A stretch of 64,000 nt of DNA from assembly GCA_963920765.1 (NCBI GenBank), contig OY987246.1, positions 13,698,868 through 13,762,867 on the forward strand, read 5' to 3'. The DNA is from Ulota crispa (lineage: Eukaryota; Streptophyta; Bryopsida; Orthotrichales; Orthotrichaceae). Within the stretch, counting starts at the first letter, position 1; each line of letters opens with the position of its first letter. Shown piece by piece: positions 12,488-23,500 of this stretch. The notes beneath the pieces were generated by a model. That model saw nothing but the letters and a program-made list of their open reading frames with translations. It was not told the origin of the DNA and made no database searches. A program made the translations under genes and the position numbers.

Positions 12488-13783
12488 GAGCAAAAGGTCC
12501 CCCATGAAGGTTAACAATGGTATGTATCATTCATTATTTCTAATTTTACCCAAATTTTCCTTACTTGCATGCATTCTAGGGTGCGAATTGGTCACCCTAA
12601 CCAAAAAAAAAAAACACTCGGGCCTCCTTCAACTCCAACCAAAAATAGGGATGGAGCCAGCAAGCTACAAACCATTTTCAAAGAATGCCACACAGTCATT
12701 GGTCAGATAACCAAAAAAAGCCTGCTCCAAAGTTACCAAATTCAGAGTATTAGGTAGAAAACTGCTTTTTACCAATTCCAATCTTACCACCTGACAAAGG
12801 GAAAAAGCAGCCGGGGCCCATCGTCAGAAACTGCGCCGGGAATAGAACTGCCATTAAGTCCAACGTCAGTTTTAGTGAAATTCGTCGGGCAGTGCCAACA
12901 GGGACGTTCAAACGGAGGCGGGGGCGCCACGTTTCGCGACACCTGGACGGAGCAAGACCATGCGCGTGGGGTGTGGGTGATCAATCAAATACGGAGACGA
13001 CAGCAGCTCATGGTGCCCGGTATGACCTGGCACCCCTTCTGGCCTTCCAAGGGACCGCCTCTTGTCGTCGCTTGCCGTGCTGCCGTGCTGCTGTGCTGCT
13101 CCTTGACGCTTTCGTTCCTCGCTCTCATAAGCTTAACCCTCGCCGTCAGAAAATTGCCGTGTTACTTTTGACTGGATATACGAAGTAATTTAGTTTGGCG
13201 AGTTATAAGCCAAGTCAGTTGCTCTTCAGCGTGCTACTTTGTGTTCGGAAGCCGAAGAAAGCAAGAAAGGCAGGCTTTCTATAGGTTCAACCTGCGTGCT
13301 CGACCTCTTGGTTCACTTTCTGAACGAGCAATTAGTCGGAGGTTAGTGATGGCAGTGAACGCAGCGTGCTGTGTTAGAATTTTGTGATGTTGTGTTTTTT
13401 TCTGTTCTTTGACGATAGTTGTAATATTTATTTAGTAGTGTATGAAACGTGTATTGACGCAATGGCTAAGTGTAAAGAAGGTAGCAGAAACTTAGGAATG
13501 AGCGTGTAACGAAGCATTGTGAGAAGGAGTCAGGATTTTAGAAGGTTTCGATGATTTTGTGATCACAACTATTGGATTTGCTAAATAGTTTCGGTTTAAT
13601 TGCTCTTCTTGCTGAAGTGTAGAATCTTGTGTAGAGCTTTGCACGAGACGAGATGGTATTGTGTCAACTAACACGCAGGATTTTTTTTTGTTGCGGGATC
13701 TGGATACAGAGGACAGAAAATACACTGAGCTTAACATCCTTTCTGAAGAGACGAGCGTCTAAACGAAGCAGCAGGCTTGATAA
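12488..13783. other. Upstream region of the coiled-coil gene
   Basis: A GC-richer patch at about 12790-13170 stands out from the AT-rich surroundings. It probably includes the promoter and 5' UTR of the gene starting at 13784. Overlapping open frames of up to 98 codons in the patch conflict with each other and show no domain, so I do not call them genes. Confidence 0.5.
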
Positions 13784-15706
13784 ATGGCGAGCCAGGAGGC
13801 TGCTGCTGTGCAGGGAAGCTTAGAAAGTCAAGCTAAGGAAGTGCAGGATTACGTTGGAGGTGGAACGGACAAAAGCTCTGTCGTTACCACACAGGTCGTC
13901 GTTCCTTCAAAAGTTGGCGAGAAAGCGGACGAGGTAATGACTATGCTTTGACATCATGAACTGAAATTGCTGAGTACTAGTGAAGGTTGAGATAGGTCCA
14001 ATATTAGATAGTGATATTTAGACCGCTCAGTATTTGATCACGATGTGAATATGTGCTGCTGCAGGAAATCAGGCTCTTGAAGAATGAAAATTCCAAGCTT
14101 AGAGTGCACTTGAAAGATTGCGAAGAAGCTTTTCAATTAGCAAACCGTGAGACTGAGAAGTCGAACATAGTGGCGAGAGAGGCGAAGAAGAAAATCGATG
14201 TGCTTGAGAAAGAGAACGAGGATTTGAAAAATAGTGTGCAAGCTGCTGGTGAGAAAGCCGCGGAGCTGGAGTTGAAATTGAAGGATGCTGAGAACCGGCA
14301 AGGGCAGTTGGAGGGCACTCTGAAGGTTGATAAACAGAGCAAAAAGGCCCTGAAAGCGGACGTCGATCGTCTGAAACCAACCTTACATGATCGTGAAGTG
14401 CAGCTGCGGAGTTTGGATGAAGAGCTTACTCAGAAAGAGGAAACGTTGAAAGGAAAGCTGGTCGAGAAGAACATCGCGATCGAGGAGCTTACCTCCAAGG
14501 TATTATCCAATCCGCAAGCTCTTTCGCACTTGCCATGTGCATAATTCTTGTTTGACCTTTATTTCGGAAATGTTAGATTCACGCTATTTTCTGTTGCAGG
14601 CCGACCATTTTGAGTCACGAGCAATTCCAGCGGAGAAGATGACCTCAGAGCTGGATGAAAAGGCAAGAGACTTGTCAGCGAAAGCGACTGGGGTGGAAGC
14701 CGATCTTACTCATGAACGTGAAGTGAACGAGCGTAAGGAAGCATCCATCGCCGAATACCAGGAAGAACTTCACAACGCCGTCAAGCGAGCGAACCGAATC
14801 GGCGCTGCTCTGAGGATCGCAGAGGAGAAGGTGGCCACGACGACAGCAGAAGCTGAAGAGCAGAAGACGAAAGATGAAGAGAGAGTAGTTGCTGCGGAGA
14901 AAGAAGTCGTAGAGCTGCGGAAGAAATCCGATGAAGACGCTGCTCACGCACGTGTATTGGCGGAGCGGATTGATGGTTTGGAGAGGATGATCACTGCTAC
15001 CAAGGATATCAGCACGAAAACAAAAATCACTTTGGAAGGGAAGGTGAAAGAAGAAGCTGAAGCAGTTCGGTCCGAGGCTGAAGAACGAAGCATAGCCGAA
15101 ACTGAAGCGAACGAGCTCAAAAATCAAACGGGTGGCTTTCTGTCCACAATTGGTGGCTTAAAAAACAAAGTATTTGGGGCCGCTGCCAAGGCCGAGGAGA
15201 AAGATGCGGAAGCGAAAGCGAAGACCGAAGAAGCTGCGCAAACGAAGGAAGCCTTGGATGCTGTCAAAGACAAGGCGGGCAAAGCAGATGAAGCTGCTAC
15301 TGAGGAGCTGAGGCAGAAGGAATTAAAGTTGAAACAAATGGATCAAGGGTTGCAGTCATCCGGCCAACGCTTGGCTGATTTTGGAGAGAAGTTGTCCACC
15401 TTGCGCGCTGAAAGAGATGAAGCTGTAGCCTCCGCTGAGAAGGTGGAGGATTTGAACGCCGGAATCGCAAGTTTGGAAAGTCAGTTGCGGGAGAAAGACG
15501 AGCGCATTGTGCACCTGGAAAGTCAGCTGCATAAGGTTGGAGTGAAGATTGAGAAGCATCAATCTGCTATCAAGGGTCGTAATGAGGAAGTTGTACGTAA
15601 AGCGGAGAAAGCACGGCAACTGGAGGAGGAAGTCGTGGATGCGGAAGAGAAGAACCTGAAGCTCGGAAAGGAAGAGGTCGCGGAATCAGCTACAATCCTT
15701 GCATAA
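13784..15706 (+). CDS. Long coiled-coil protein of unknown function (3 exons)
   Basis: Exons are 13784-13933, 14065-14499 and 14600-15706. All junctions are GT-AG and all introns phase 0, giving 563 residues. The ATG directly follows an in-frame TAA. The first 50 residues are Ala/Ser/Val-rich and less charged. From about residue 51 to the end the chain is dominated by Glu, Lys, Ala, Gln and Leu with very few Pro or aromatics, as in a long, nearly continuous coiled coil. One Gly-rich break occurs near residue 375 (a GGFLSTIGGLKNKVFG segment), followed by an Ala/Glu/Lys-rich stretch resembling LEA-type composition. No signal peptide, membrane span or catalytic motif is visible. It could be a structural or cytoskeleton-linked protein or a stress protein; I do not recognise a named family. 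A transposon remnant lies about 70 bp past the stop. Confidence 0.85.
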
Positions 15707-15772
15707 GTTTGTTAGCACGAAGCGGTATAAACTAAGTGCTCAGCTCGAAAATTGTAGGAAGGGCAGTATGGA

Positions 15773-15903
15773 TCTTCTCATGATGCAGCATGTGTTTATG
15801 ATCACTTCTAGGAAAAAATTAGATGAAAATCTGCTTTCTTCTGCCATACAGAATGTTTTCTCAGAGTCAAAGGACGAAAAATGTCCTTCTGGACGTTGAG
15901 GGG
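15773..15903. mobile_element. Truncated TTAA element, subfamily f, at the 3' end of the coiled-coil gene
   Basis: The sequence matches the right half of the elements ending at 25935 and 26310. It shares 'CATGTGTTTATG', an 'AGATGAAAA' block, 'TCAGAG', 'GGACGAAAAATGTCC'-like sequence and the terminal GAGGGG before TTAA (15904-15907). The left end is missing. Its position suggests that it supplies part of the gene's 3' UTR or lies just beyond it. Confidence 0.7.
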
Positions 15904-15907
15904 TTAA

Positions 15908-16521
15908 AGCGAAACTAGTCACTTCACCTAAAGCCATTTCAAACATTAATTGGTGTGAATCATGTCTATATGTCGATGGAATAGTCGATCATTGTACAAA
16001 GTAGAATGTACTTCTGCTGAGTTTTTGATGTGAAACGACGCCATTCTTAGTTAGTGGCTGTTTTTTCTTGTCAGACGCATAATTCGAAAGATGTGAAAGC
16101 GTCATGTTCAAAAGTAATTGACAAGTACCATTTCTTTTCTGTCAAGGGTCCAATTATACAGTTGGCAATGCACCTATATTCTCTTGGGTATAAACTATTT
16201 CTTATTGCTGCTCCTGATTAACTTATTAAAATTGAGGTTCTGGCTTGATAAAGAACAGAAACTGCGACCTGTTGTCAAATGTCAACAATCTAACTTCATA
16301 CTGAACACTAGGAATCATTTCCGACGGAGCTCTGTAGTAACAGCTCTCTACACTTCAATGTATAACCACAGGAACAGGATCTTTTTGGAACAAGAACTCC
16401 TTGGTTGTTCTCTGGAGGGCATCTGGAGAAACGTGAATGCAAGGACCCGGTCAGTTTGAGCAAAGTGTATTACTAAAAAAGAACCCTAGATTCTACTCTA
16501 CAAGGTTATTGCCTTATATTA
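15908..16521. other. Intergenic DNA downstream of the coiled-coil gene
   Basis: One open frame of 113 codons (16118-16459) has no recognisable domain. No repeat boundary is evident. Confidence 0.5.
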
Positions 16522-16525
16522 TTAA

Positions 16526-17427
16526 CCCCTAGAGGACCATGGCCTTTATTTTGTCAAAAGACACTCCAAATTGCCACCTCTATGGTAAAGAAGCATTTTG
16601 CATATCTGACTGTAGGATCTTGTGCTAGACTATTATAAGAATGTGTCATACAAAACTCAAGAACTTTGACCGCGCACATTGCGAGGTATTTGCATTTAAA
16701 AAGTAAAAAACAACTTTTTTTACACCTTGCTTGATTAGATTTTATATCTTTGAACATTTTTAACTTAAAATTTTTGCACCACAAAGTTTGGAATTCTATT
16801 TTTGCATGGTGGGAGGTTGAGTTGGGAATCTTGGGAAAAAATTTCAAAAAAGAATACTTAATTTTCATTCTTTAAAAAAACATTAGGTAGAAGAAGGTAT
16901 GAGATTGAAGAAAAACTTAAATTGCTAATAATCCTGCAATGGAATTGAAATGCAATAATCCCAATGGTGACATTGTTTTAGAAAGCAAACTTCACCGTCT
17001 CTAACAATTTTTTTTTGAAAAAATGTTAAATTTGTATTCAAAAATGAAGTTTATAAGTTATTTTTCAAGAAGATGCTTGAGTTGCCCAAAAAACAAGATT
17101 GTCCATAACTTTCTCATAACTAGTCTAAATGGAATGAATCAAAGCTTCAAAAGTAGATAAAGATATAATCTATGAGAAAAAATTAAATTAAATTTTTTTT
17201 TCAAGTTTTTATAAGAATTTTTTTGCTGCTCCTAGTCCCCAAATTTGTGCTTATTTGGGCATAACTTTTGCTCCCTAGCATTAGTTGGAATAAAAATTAT
17301 ATTTCCCAAAAGCTAATGTGTTTTTCTATCTTCCAAAAAAGTTTCAAAAAATTAGGACAAAAATTGAGGCCGTAAGTATCTGCCCAAAATCCCATTTGTC
17401 CCCAAAGGGACAATGGTCCTTTAGGGG
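16526..17427. mobile_element. TTAA-flanked TIR element, subfamily a (copy 2)
   Basis: TTAA flanks lie at 16522-16525 and 17428-17431. Termini are CCCCTAGAGGACCATGG and, reverse-complemented, CCCCTAAAGGACCATTG. It aligns end to end with 2551-3471 with few differences, so the two copies are relatively recent. No coding capacity is seen. Confidence 0.88.
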
Positions 17428-17585
17428 TTAAAATCATATAACTATGTGAAACTCATATCTACTATTTAATATGAATTTCAAACTATAGTAATAGGTTGGA
17501 CTTTGGAGCGGAATTTGTTGATTGTGCTTTGGTGATTTGATCCAGTTGAGGTGTAAAGGTTGGAAGGCCTAGTTCTGACAGTTAT

Positions 17586-17809
17586 TGTTACGATACAAGA
17601 TCAAGAGTCGACATTCCTTTCCTATTTTGAGATCATAACTTAATGTAGAAACAAACACTAAGAGACGCAAAGGTGACATTGAAAGTATTCCATTGTATTA
17701 AGCAAAATGTCAAGTGAGGAACAAACCTCCTCACTTGGTTTAAGAAAGAAAGAGGAAGGGTAACCAACCTCTAACCAATGTAACCGTCATTACAAATTAG
17801 TTTGTAACA
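17586..17809 (-). repeat. 3' LTR of the chromovirus
   Basis: Starts TGTTACGATAC and ends TTTGTAACA on the plus strand. It is 224 bp, the same length as the partner at 23211-23434, with only scattered substitutions. Confidence 0.95.
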
Positions 17810-17849
17810 TTATCCCCCTTCTTAGGTAGAGTTTTCTTACGGTTTGGTG

Positions 17850-18040
17850 CCGGCGCCCCAGGGTGCTTCTTATGAAACTTTGCTACCGCTAGTGGTGCAT
17901 TCTCTAAATTTGCCGCCGGCTCCAAAGAATTCTCTTCTAGTCCGTAGCCCTCCCAAGAGACTAGATATTGCAATCTTCTTCTCCGACAAAAAATCTGTGA
18001 ATTAAGAACTTCGTGGGCTTCCCATTCAACATCTCCATCA
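17850..18040 (-). pseudogene. Chromodomain at the C-terminus of the chromovirus integrase
   Basis: One minus-strand frame reads through a chromodomain core: a 'WE.EVLNS' start, 'LQYLVSWEGYG', 'EENS.EPAANLENA' and a closing 'FHKKHPG'. These contain the aromatic and acidic residues typical of chromovirus chromodomains. The upstream linker to the integrase is broken by stops. In active relatives the domain guides integration to heterochromatin. Confidence 0.85.
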
Positions 18041-18378
18041 GCAGTGGTAATCGGTGGGGGTGGTAATTAACGTCGTCTCGGAATGGAATCATGACGATAT
18101 CTTTCAAGCAAGGAGACATGGAACACATCATGAATCTGCAATGTTTTTGGTCATTGTAAGCGATAAATAATATCGAAGAGTTTAGCAATTACTATATATG
18201 GTCCCAAAAACTTTAGGGCCAGTTTCCGAGATGGCTCTGTTGTTGTTATATTATCGTGCCGAAGAAGAACCTTGTCACCTATTTAAAATGTTGGTTGTAA
18301 TTGTATTCCGCGATCATAGTTGCGTTTGGCGTCCTCCCCTGCAATTTTTATTATGACTTTAAGTTCTTTGTGGACTTA

Positions 18379-19188
18379 TTATAAGTATTGCACTTGGTCT
18401 TCCGCTGTAGGCACTGTAGATGTGGTTGGTGTAGAAACCGAAAATGCCGGATGATAACTATAAGTGGCATAGAAAGGAGAGAACCCTAATGCAGAATGAC
18501 TTGCGTTGTTATACGCAAATTCCGCTATTGGGAGGAGATCAGCCCAATCATCTTGCCGGGTTGTAGTGAAAGTTCGAAGAAATTGTTCAAGCACTTGATT
18601 TACCCTTTCGGTTTGCCCGTCTGCCTGAGAATGAAAAGCCGTGGTTGGAGATGGCCAAATCCTAAGGAGTTCGCAAAGTCTTCTCATGAACTTAAAAACA
18701 AAAATTGACCTACAATCTAAAATTACCTTATCCGGTATGCCATGAAGCTTCCAAATATTATGTAGATATAATGAAGCGGTCTCGTTGGAGATAACCGTTT
18801 CCTTTGTAGGAATAAAGTAGCATAGTTTTGTGTTTTTATCAACCACCATGATAGAGTCATGTCCACTGCTATTTGGTCATTTTACTATGAAATCGGTAGA
18901 AATTCTTTTCCATGGTGCATGACCGCCCGGAATGGGTTGCATTAGTCCATATCTAGGATGGTGAGTTGATATCGATTGTTGACACCAGTCACATCCCTCA
19001 ACGTATAGGTAAACATAGCGGCGTAATGTGAGCCAATAAAAAATTTGGCTAACCAAAGCCAAAATTTTAGCTCTCTCTTGATATCCCGCGGCTAGTGCAT
19101 CATGCTGAGATCGCAAAATTTGCCGCTTGAGTTCCTCATCATCTGGTACATATATAAAATCTTTAAAGTGAAGGATTCCATCATCCAA
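18379..19188 (-). pseudogene. Integrase remnant of the chromovirus
   Basis: The zinc-binding part keeps the CDWC pair, but the second His of the HHCC motif reads Tyr (AAGY where a His is expected). The catalytic core shows the first Asp in a STDFIV context, the second Asp in a 'VILDCRSIF' context and the Glu in 'ADGQTERVNQ'. A stop at about 18876 splits the core between the first and second acidic residues, and two stops follow near 18378. Confidence 0.88.
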
Positions 19189-19383
19189 CGTGTATCCTTG
19201 AAGTCGTCGGCGTATATATCAGGAAGGTTGCTTGGAATTGTCTTTGAAAAATGACAATCGTGGTTGTACTGTGGCATCCTCTTACAACTCTGTCTTCAGT
19301 CGTTCTATAATCTGTACATCCGCCCATACTGATTCATAAGACTCAAGCGCAGCCAATTGCAGTAAGGGTCAATTCTCTTTATT

Positions 19384-19998
19384 TTATCCCTTGGTGACAT
19401 CCACTTGTCTATAAAGAGTGTCTGCCCTTCTATTTAGCGATCCCGCTCGGTGGTGAATTTCAAAGTTAAAAGCAGATAGGAATTCAGACCATTGAACTTG
19501 GCGTTGGTTTAACTGTTTCGTAGTAAGAAAATACTCCAAATTTTTGTGGTCCGAGAATACCCGGGTTTGATGCGGTGATCCTTCCAAATATACCCGCCAG
19601 TCTTGAAACGTCAAAATTATGCTTTAGAGCTCTTTATCATAGATTTTATAGTTTTGTTCTACTGGAGACATCTTTGAACTACGGAACGCACAAGGGTGAA
19701 GATGCCCATCATCCCCGTGCTGCAAAAGAATAACTTATGTTGCCACATTGGATGCGTCCGCCTCTACAGTGAAGGGTCGTTCAAAATTAGGGTGGAGCAA
19801 TATCGGTGCTTGGAAAAATCTTGATCGAAGTTTCATGAAAGCCCAGTCCACTTCTATGGTCCATTCAAATTTTTTATCCTTTTTTGTCAGCATGATAAGG
19901 TGAACGGCAATCGTAGAATAATCACATATAAAACGTCGATAAAAATTGGCAAAGCTGAGGAATGCTTGCACTTCCTTCACAATTTTGGTGTGGACCAA
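19384..19998 (-). pseudogene. RNase H region of the chromovirus
   Basis: Two minus-strand frames (19998-19735 and 19614-19384) carry the post-RT connection (FLSFANFYRRFI block) and RNase H motifs (FSDHKNLEYF, then a degenerate 'RRADTLYR' where the family has an Asp-Ala-Leu-Ser type motif). Frameshifts separate them. Confidence 0.85.
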
Positions 19999-20087
19999 TC
20001 CTTAATGGTTTGAACTTTGTCTTGGCACATTTCCAACCCTTTAGCAGACACCACCATTCCTAAAAACTCAACGGATTGACAATGAAA

Positions 20088-20636
20088 CTAACACTTTGAT
20101 TCTTTGGCATAAAGTCCATGTTTCTCCAATCGTTGAAGAACTTTCCGCACGACTCGAACATGTTCTTCCAGATCTTTTGAAAAAATGAAGATGTCGTCCA
20201 AATATATTACTACGGAAATATTCAATAAATCTCCAAAAATCTCATACATATAAGATTGAAATTGGGCAGGCGCATTGGTTAATCCAAAAGGCATCACTAA
20301 ATATTTGAACAACCCATACCGTGTTTTGAATGCCGTTTTGAACTCATGTCCCAATGCCATCCGCACTCGGTGGTACGCCTGCCTTATATCCAGCTTAGTG
20401 AAAATCTTTGCTTCCACCAACTGGTCTGTGAGCTCTGGAATAAGGGGTAACATGTAGCAATTTCGGATTGTAATTTTATTCAAATTTTGATAATCCACGC
20501 AAACTGTAATGGAACTATCTTTCTTCTTGGCAAATACAATTGGTGCCAATACCAGGGATTTGGACTGCCGAATCCATCTTTTCTCCAAATTTTCCTCTAA
20601 ATACTTGCAAAGCTCTTCTAATTCCGCTAGTGACAT
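20088..20636 (-). pseudogene. Reverse transcriptase of the chromovirus
   Basis: An open stretch of 182 codons covers most of the palm and fingers. The motif 'LDIRQAYHRVRM' supplies the first catalytic Asp, 'MPFGLTNAPAQFQ' is the next conserved block, and YLDD is the catalytic box. The start and the downstream connection are broken, so this is a fragment of a once-continuous polyprotein. Confidence 0.92.
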
Positions 20637-20845
20637 AGGTCGGAGACCAGTATTTCGTGACTTTTGGCCCTACTTGAATTCAATCCTCATATCCGCCACG
20701 CCGTGTTTTGGCAACTCATTTGATGTCTGCTCACTAAAAGCTCCATTCAAGTCGTAATATTTCTCTGGAATTAAAGAATTCTTTGTATTAGAAAGACTCA
20801 CTTCGAAATTATCGAGTGCACAAATCTCCGCATCCTTTGCCAAAA

Positions 20846-21045
20846 NNNNNNNNNNNNNNNNNNNNNNNNNNNNNNNNNNNNNNNNNNNNNNNNNNNNNNN
20901 NNNNNNNNNNNNNNNNNNNNNNNNNNNNNNNNNNNNNNNNNNNNNNNNNNNNNNNNNNNNNNNNNNNNNNNNNNNNNNNNNNNNNNNNNNNNNNNNNNNN
21001 NNNNNNNNNNNNNNNNNNNNNNNNNNNNNNNNNNNNNNNNNNNNN
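20846..21045. other. Assembly gap of exactly 200 N
   Basis: The run of N falls between protease and reverse transcriptase. The round length suggests a placeholder rather than a measured gap, so the true size of the element is uncertain. Confidence 0.99.
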
Positions 21046-21454
21046 CGAAATGAAGGCTCATTATTTCAGGCATTGTACAATTTGCTCCACAATACGCTGA
21101 ATTGAACATTACACTCTTTTGTGACCAACAAATAGTTGGGTCGTAATAAATCAACCAAGGGATGCCCAAAATAAATGGGTATCTTCCTGTATTAGTGATA
21201 TCCGCCACCAACTTCTCACGATGACTCCCAATTACAAGTTCAACCACCACTTTGTGTGTAATAAGTCCGGAATTAATCATTTGGCCATCAATCACCCGGA
21301 CTTCTTTTGGTGCTCCTTTGAGTTTTAGGATTGCATTGCATTTCTCTGCAAACCTAGAATGCATGAAGATTCCTGTGGCTCCTGAGTCTATGAGGGTGGA
21401 GGTTGCCATGGAGTTGATTGTGGCATCCAACGTTACATGGGCCTCCGGATCCAA
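21046..21454 (-). pseudogene. Aspartic protease (retropepsin) of the chromovirus
   Basis: The catalytic triad reads DSGAT near residue 23 of the open stretch. A later 'FILGIPWL' block matches the second conserved region of Ty3-type proteases. The frame runs into the assembly gap. Confidence 0.88.
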
Positions 21455-21634
21455 GGTAGCCCGTAAGACAACGAAGTCATTACATTTTCCGGATCCTTGT
21501 GGATCACTAGAGGTTCCTTCTATTGCAAACCTTGCTCATGATCAAGCTCATCATCCCCCCGTTTTGTGCTCATGCTTTGCTTTAAAATTGTAGCCACCAC
21601 CGTTTGGACAATGCCCGGTACTAAATTCTTCCAT

Positions 21635-21859
21635 TCAGTCCCGGGCTTCCTCTTTGCCCGAGGCTGTTTCTTCCATCTTCATGGTAGCCAAAATTAAAAG
21701 TGGCCTAGAGGAATTTGTGGGGCACTTAGCTCTGATATGTCCTAGTTCGCCGTAACCGCAATATTGTCCCTGGCGTTGATACTCTAGCCATTCCGCTGCC
21801 GTTTTTGCCAAAGCTTGCGTGGCTCGAGTTGCGCCAAGCTCCATAGGCACTGGGCTCAA
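21635..21859 (-). pseudogene. Degenerate gag zinc knuckle
   Basis: The segment 'YCGYGELGHIRAKC' lies where a CCHC knuckle is expected. The His and last Cys are in place, but the first two Cys are not at the canonical spacing, so zinc binding is probably lost. Stops lie on both sides. Confidence 0.7.
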
Positions 21860-22069
21860 ATTTGCTTGAGACCTTGCACTTGGATCACGGAAAGGAGCCG
21901 TTGGAACTCTAACATTTTGGGAATCGGATTATACTCGCCGATTTTGCCGTCGGTCCCATAGCCTCTCATCAATTCGGGACACCATTGTCATCCAATCTTG
22001 AAGTCTTTGTGGTTAAGTCTCTGCGGTGACTATGGAATCCAAAATCTTATCTTTGAGTCCTCCTCAAAA

Positions 22070-22720
22070 TCAAGCCACCAAGCTAGCTTCATTCCATTCG
22101 ATTTGAGCGGCATATTCATTAAACGTAGAAATATATGATGCCGCCAAACCGGTTTGCCTAAGTCGACCTAAACGGTTTTTTGCGTTACCTTGTCTATTCA
22201 AGTCACCGTAAACTCTAATAATGGATTTTCGGAAAGCATCATAGTCCGTCAACAGCTCATGATCATGTCCTTCATCAAAGGCTTGTAAAAGTGGCATTGC
22301 CCAATTTTGTGCAGCCCTTGTCATATATGAAAGAGCATAAGTGACTTTATCGACATCAGAATTATAAGTGCATGGCTTACCTCGGAATATCAAACGCAAT
22401 CGTGTAAGCCACCGATACACCTCGTTACCCTTTTTTCCGGAAAACTTATCCGGTTCCGCTATTTTTGATTCTTTAATATGAAATCCATCACCTCAAGGCT
22501 CTTCCATTCTTCTTGGTGCTCGCCCTTCTTTCCCGGATGTGGATGACGCTATCAATCCTGGCCCCAACGTCGCACACTCTGAAAGTTCTTGCACCAAGTG
22601 GGAGATTGCCGCTTGAAACACATTTTGAATTTGTTGTTGTATGAATGAGGCCAACTCCGACCCCACCCTTTCCGGCATTGTAAGCCCTCGTGGATCTCCG
22701 ACTACGTGCTCACGATCCAT
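22070..22720 (-). pseudogene. Gag region of the chromovirus
   Basis: Two open stretches in the same frame (22720-22493 and 22420-22070) are joined by one in-frame TGA. The second carries a Ty3-type capsid motif with a 'YRWLTRLRLIF' start and an 'LTDYDAFRKSI' block. Stops downstream fall where Trp codons are expected. Confidence 0.82.
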
Positions 22721-23210
22721 GGTAGCTCAACCTAACTTCACAACATGACTTCTCCAACCTTCTTCACCCACCACAATCTTGCCATTGTAGACAAGCATTG
22801 TTGAAACTTGCAACATGATTTACTTGATGCAAGTATTTCCTAACCCTAACCTTATTTCATTTATGCCTCTACTCTTCTTTCCTTCCTAATCATTACCAAT
22901 TAATTGGCCGTTATCTTACCTATCAACCACGGTGAATGCATCAAAACCTAAAATCACCTCCTTGATAGAACCAACAAACAACCCCAAGAACGCATTGAAA
23001 CGTTGAGTAGAACATGCCAAAATTTTGGAAAAAAAAAACTGCACAAATTGTTTGCTACTCCTACCACCATAGAAAATTTGCAAGAACTCTTGAGCCTATT
23101 TACTTTACAATAATTTCCCGAAAGGCAACATCCCACATTTGTCAAAATCAAATATATCCCTACCCGGTTGCCTCCTCATCCGAATGTGGACTCTCAAGGA
23201 TTTGACATTA

Positions 23211-23434
23211 TGTTACGATACAAGATCAAGAGTCAACATTCCTTTCCTATTTTGAGATCATAACTTAATGTAGAAACAAACACTAAGAGATGTAAAGGTG
23301 ACATTGAAAGTATTCCATTGTATTAAGCAAAATGTCAAGTGAGGAACAAACCTCCTCACTTGGTTTAAAAAGGAAAGAGGAAGGGTAACCAACCTCTAAC
23401 CAACGTAACCGTCATTACAAACTAGTTTGTAACA
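23211..23434 (-). repeat. 5' LTR of the chromovirus
   Basis: Same TGTTACGATAC start and TTTGTAACA end as the LTR at 17586-17809. Differences are mostly transitions, such as GTCGAC versus GTCAAC and GACGC versus GATGT. Confidence 0.95.
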
Positions 23435-23500
23435 ATTACGGCACTCTTGGATATTGAATGGCAAAGGAATTATTTGCTGGCGTGGCAATTGATTCTTTAA

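Larger units (their letters stand above)
17586..23434 (-). mobile_element. Ty3/gypsy chromovirus-type LTR retrotransposon, decayed
   Basis: Two 224-bp LTRs bracket a minus-strand gag-pol. Reading from the 5' LTR (right side), the order is gag, zinc knuckle, protease, reverse transcriptase, RNase H, integrase, chromodomain. Integrase after RT/RNase H gives Ty3/gypsy order, and the C-terminal chromodomain marks the chromovirus branch. Many in-frame stops and frameshifts make it inactive. A purine tract (GAAGGGGGATAA on the minus strand) adjoins the 3' LTR and fits a polypurine tract. No TGG-type tRNA primer site is visible next to the 5' LTR. The flanking pentamers GTTAT and ATTAC do not match, so no clean target duplication is seen. 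An assembly gap interrupts the element. Confidence 0.93.

Noticed and set aside
12875..13188. Overlapping 98-codon frames in a GC-rich patch
   Set aside because: Two frames overlap on the same DNA and neither shows a domain; more likely promoter or 5' UTR of the coiled-coil gene.
14675..15127. 150-codon open frame on the minus strand
   Set aside because: It is the antisense shadow of the Glu/Lys-rich coiled-coil exon, whose complement has few stops.
17581..23439. 5-bp target duplication for the chromovirus
   Set aside because: The flanks GTTAT and ATTAC share only the central TTA, so I do not claim a duplication.
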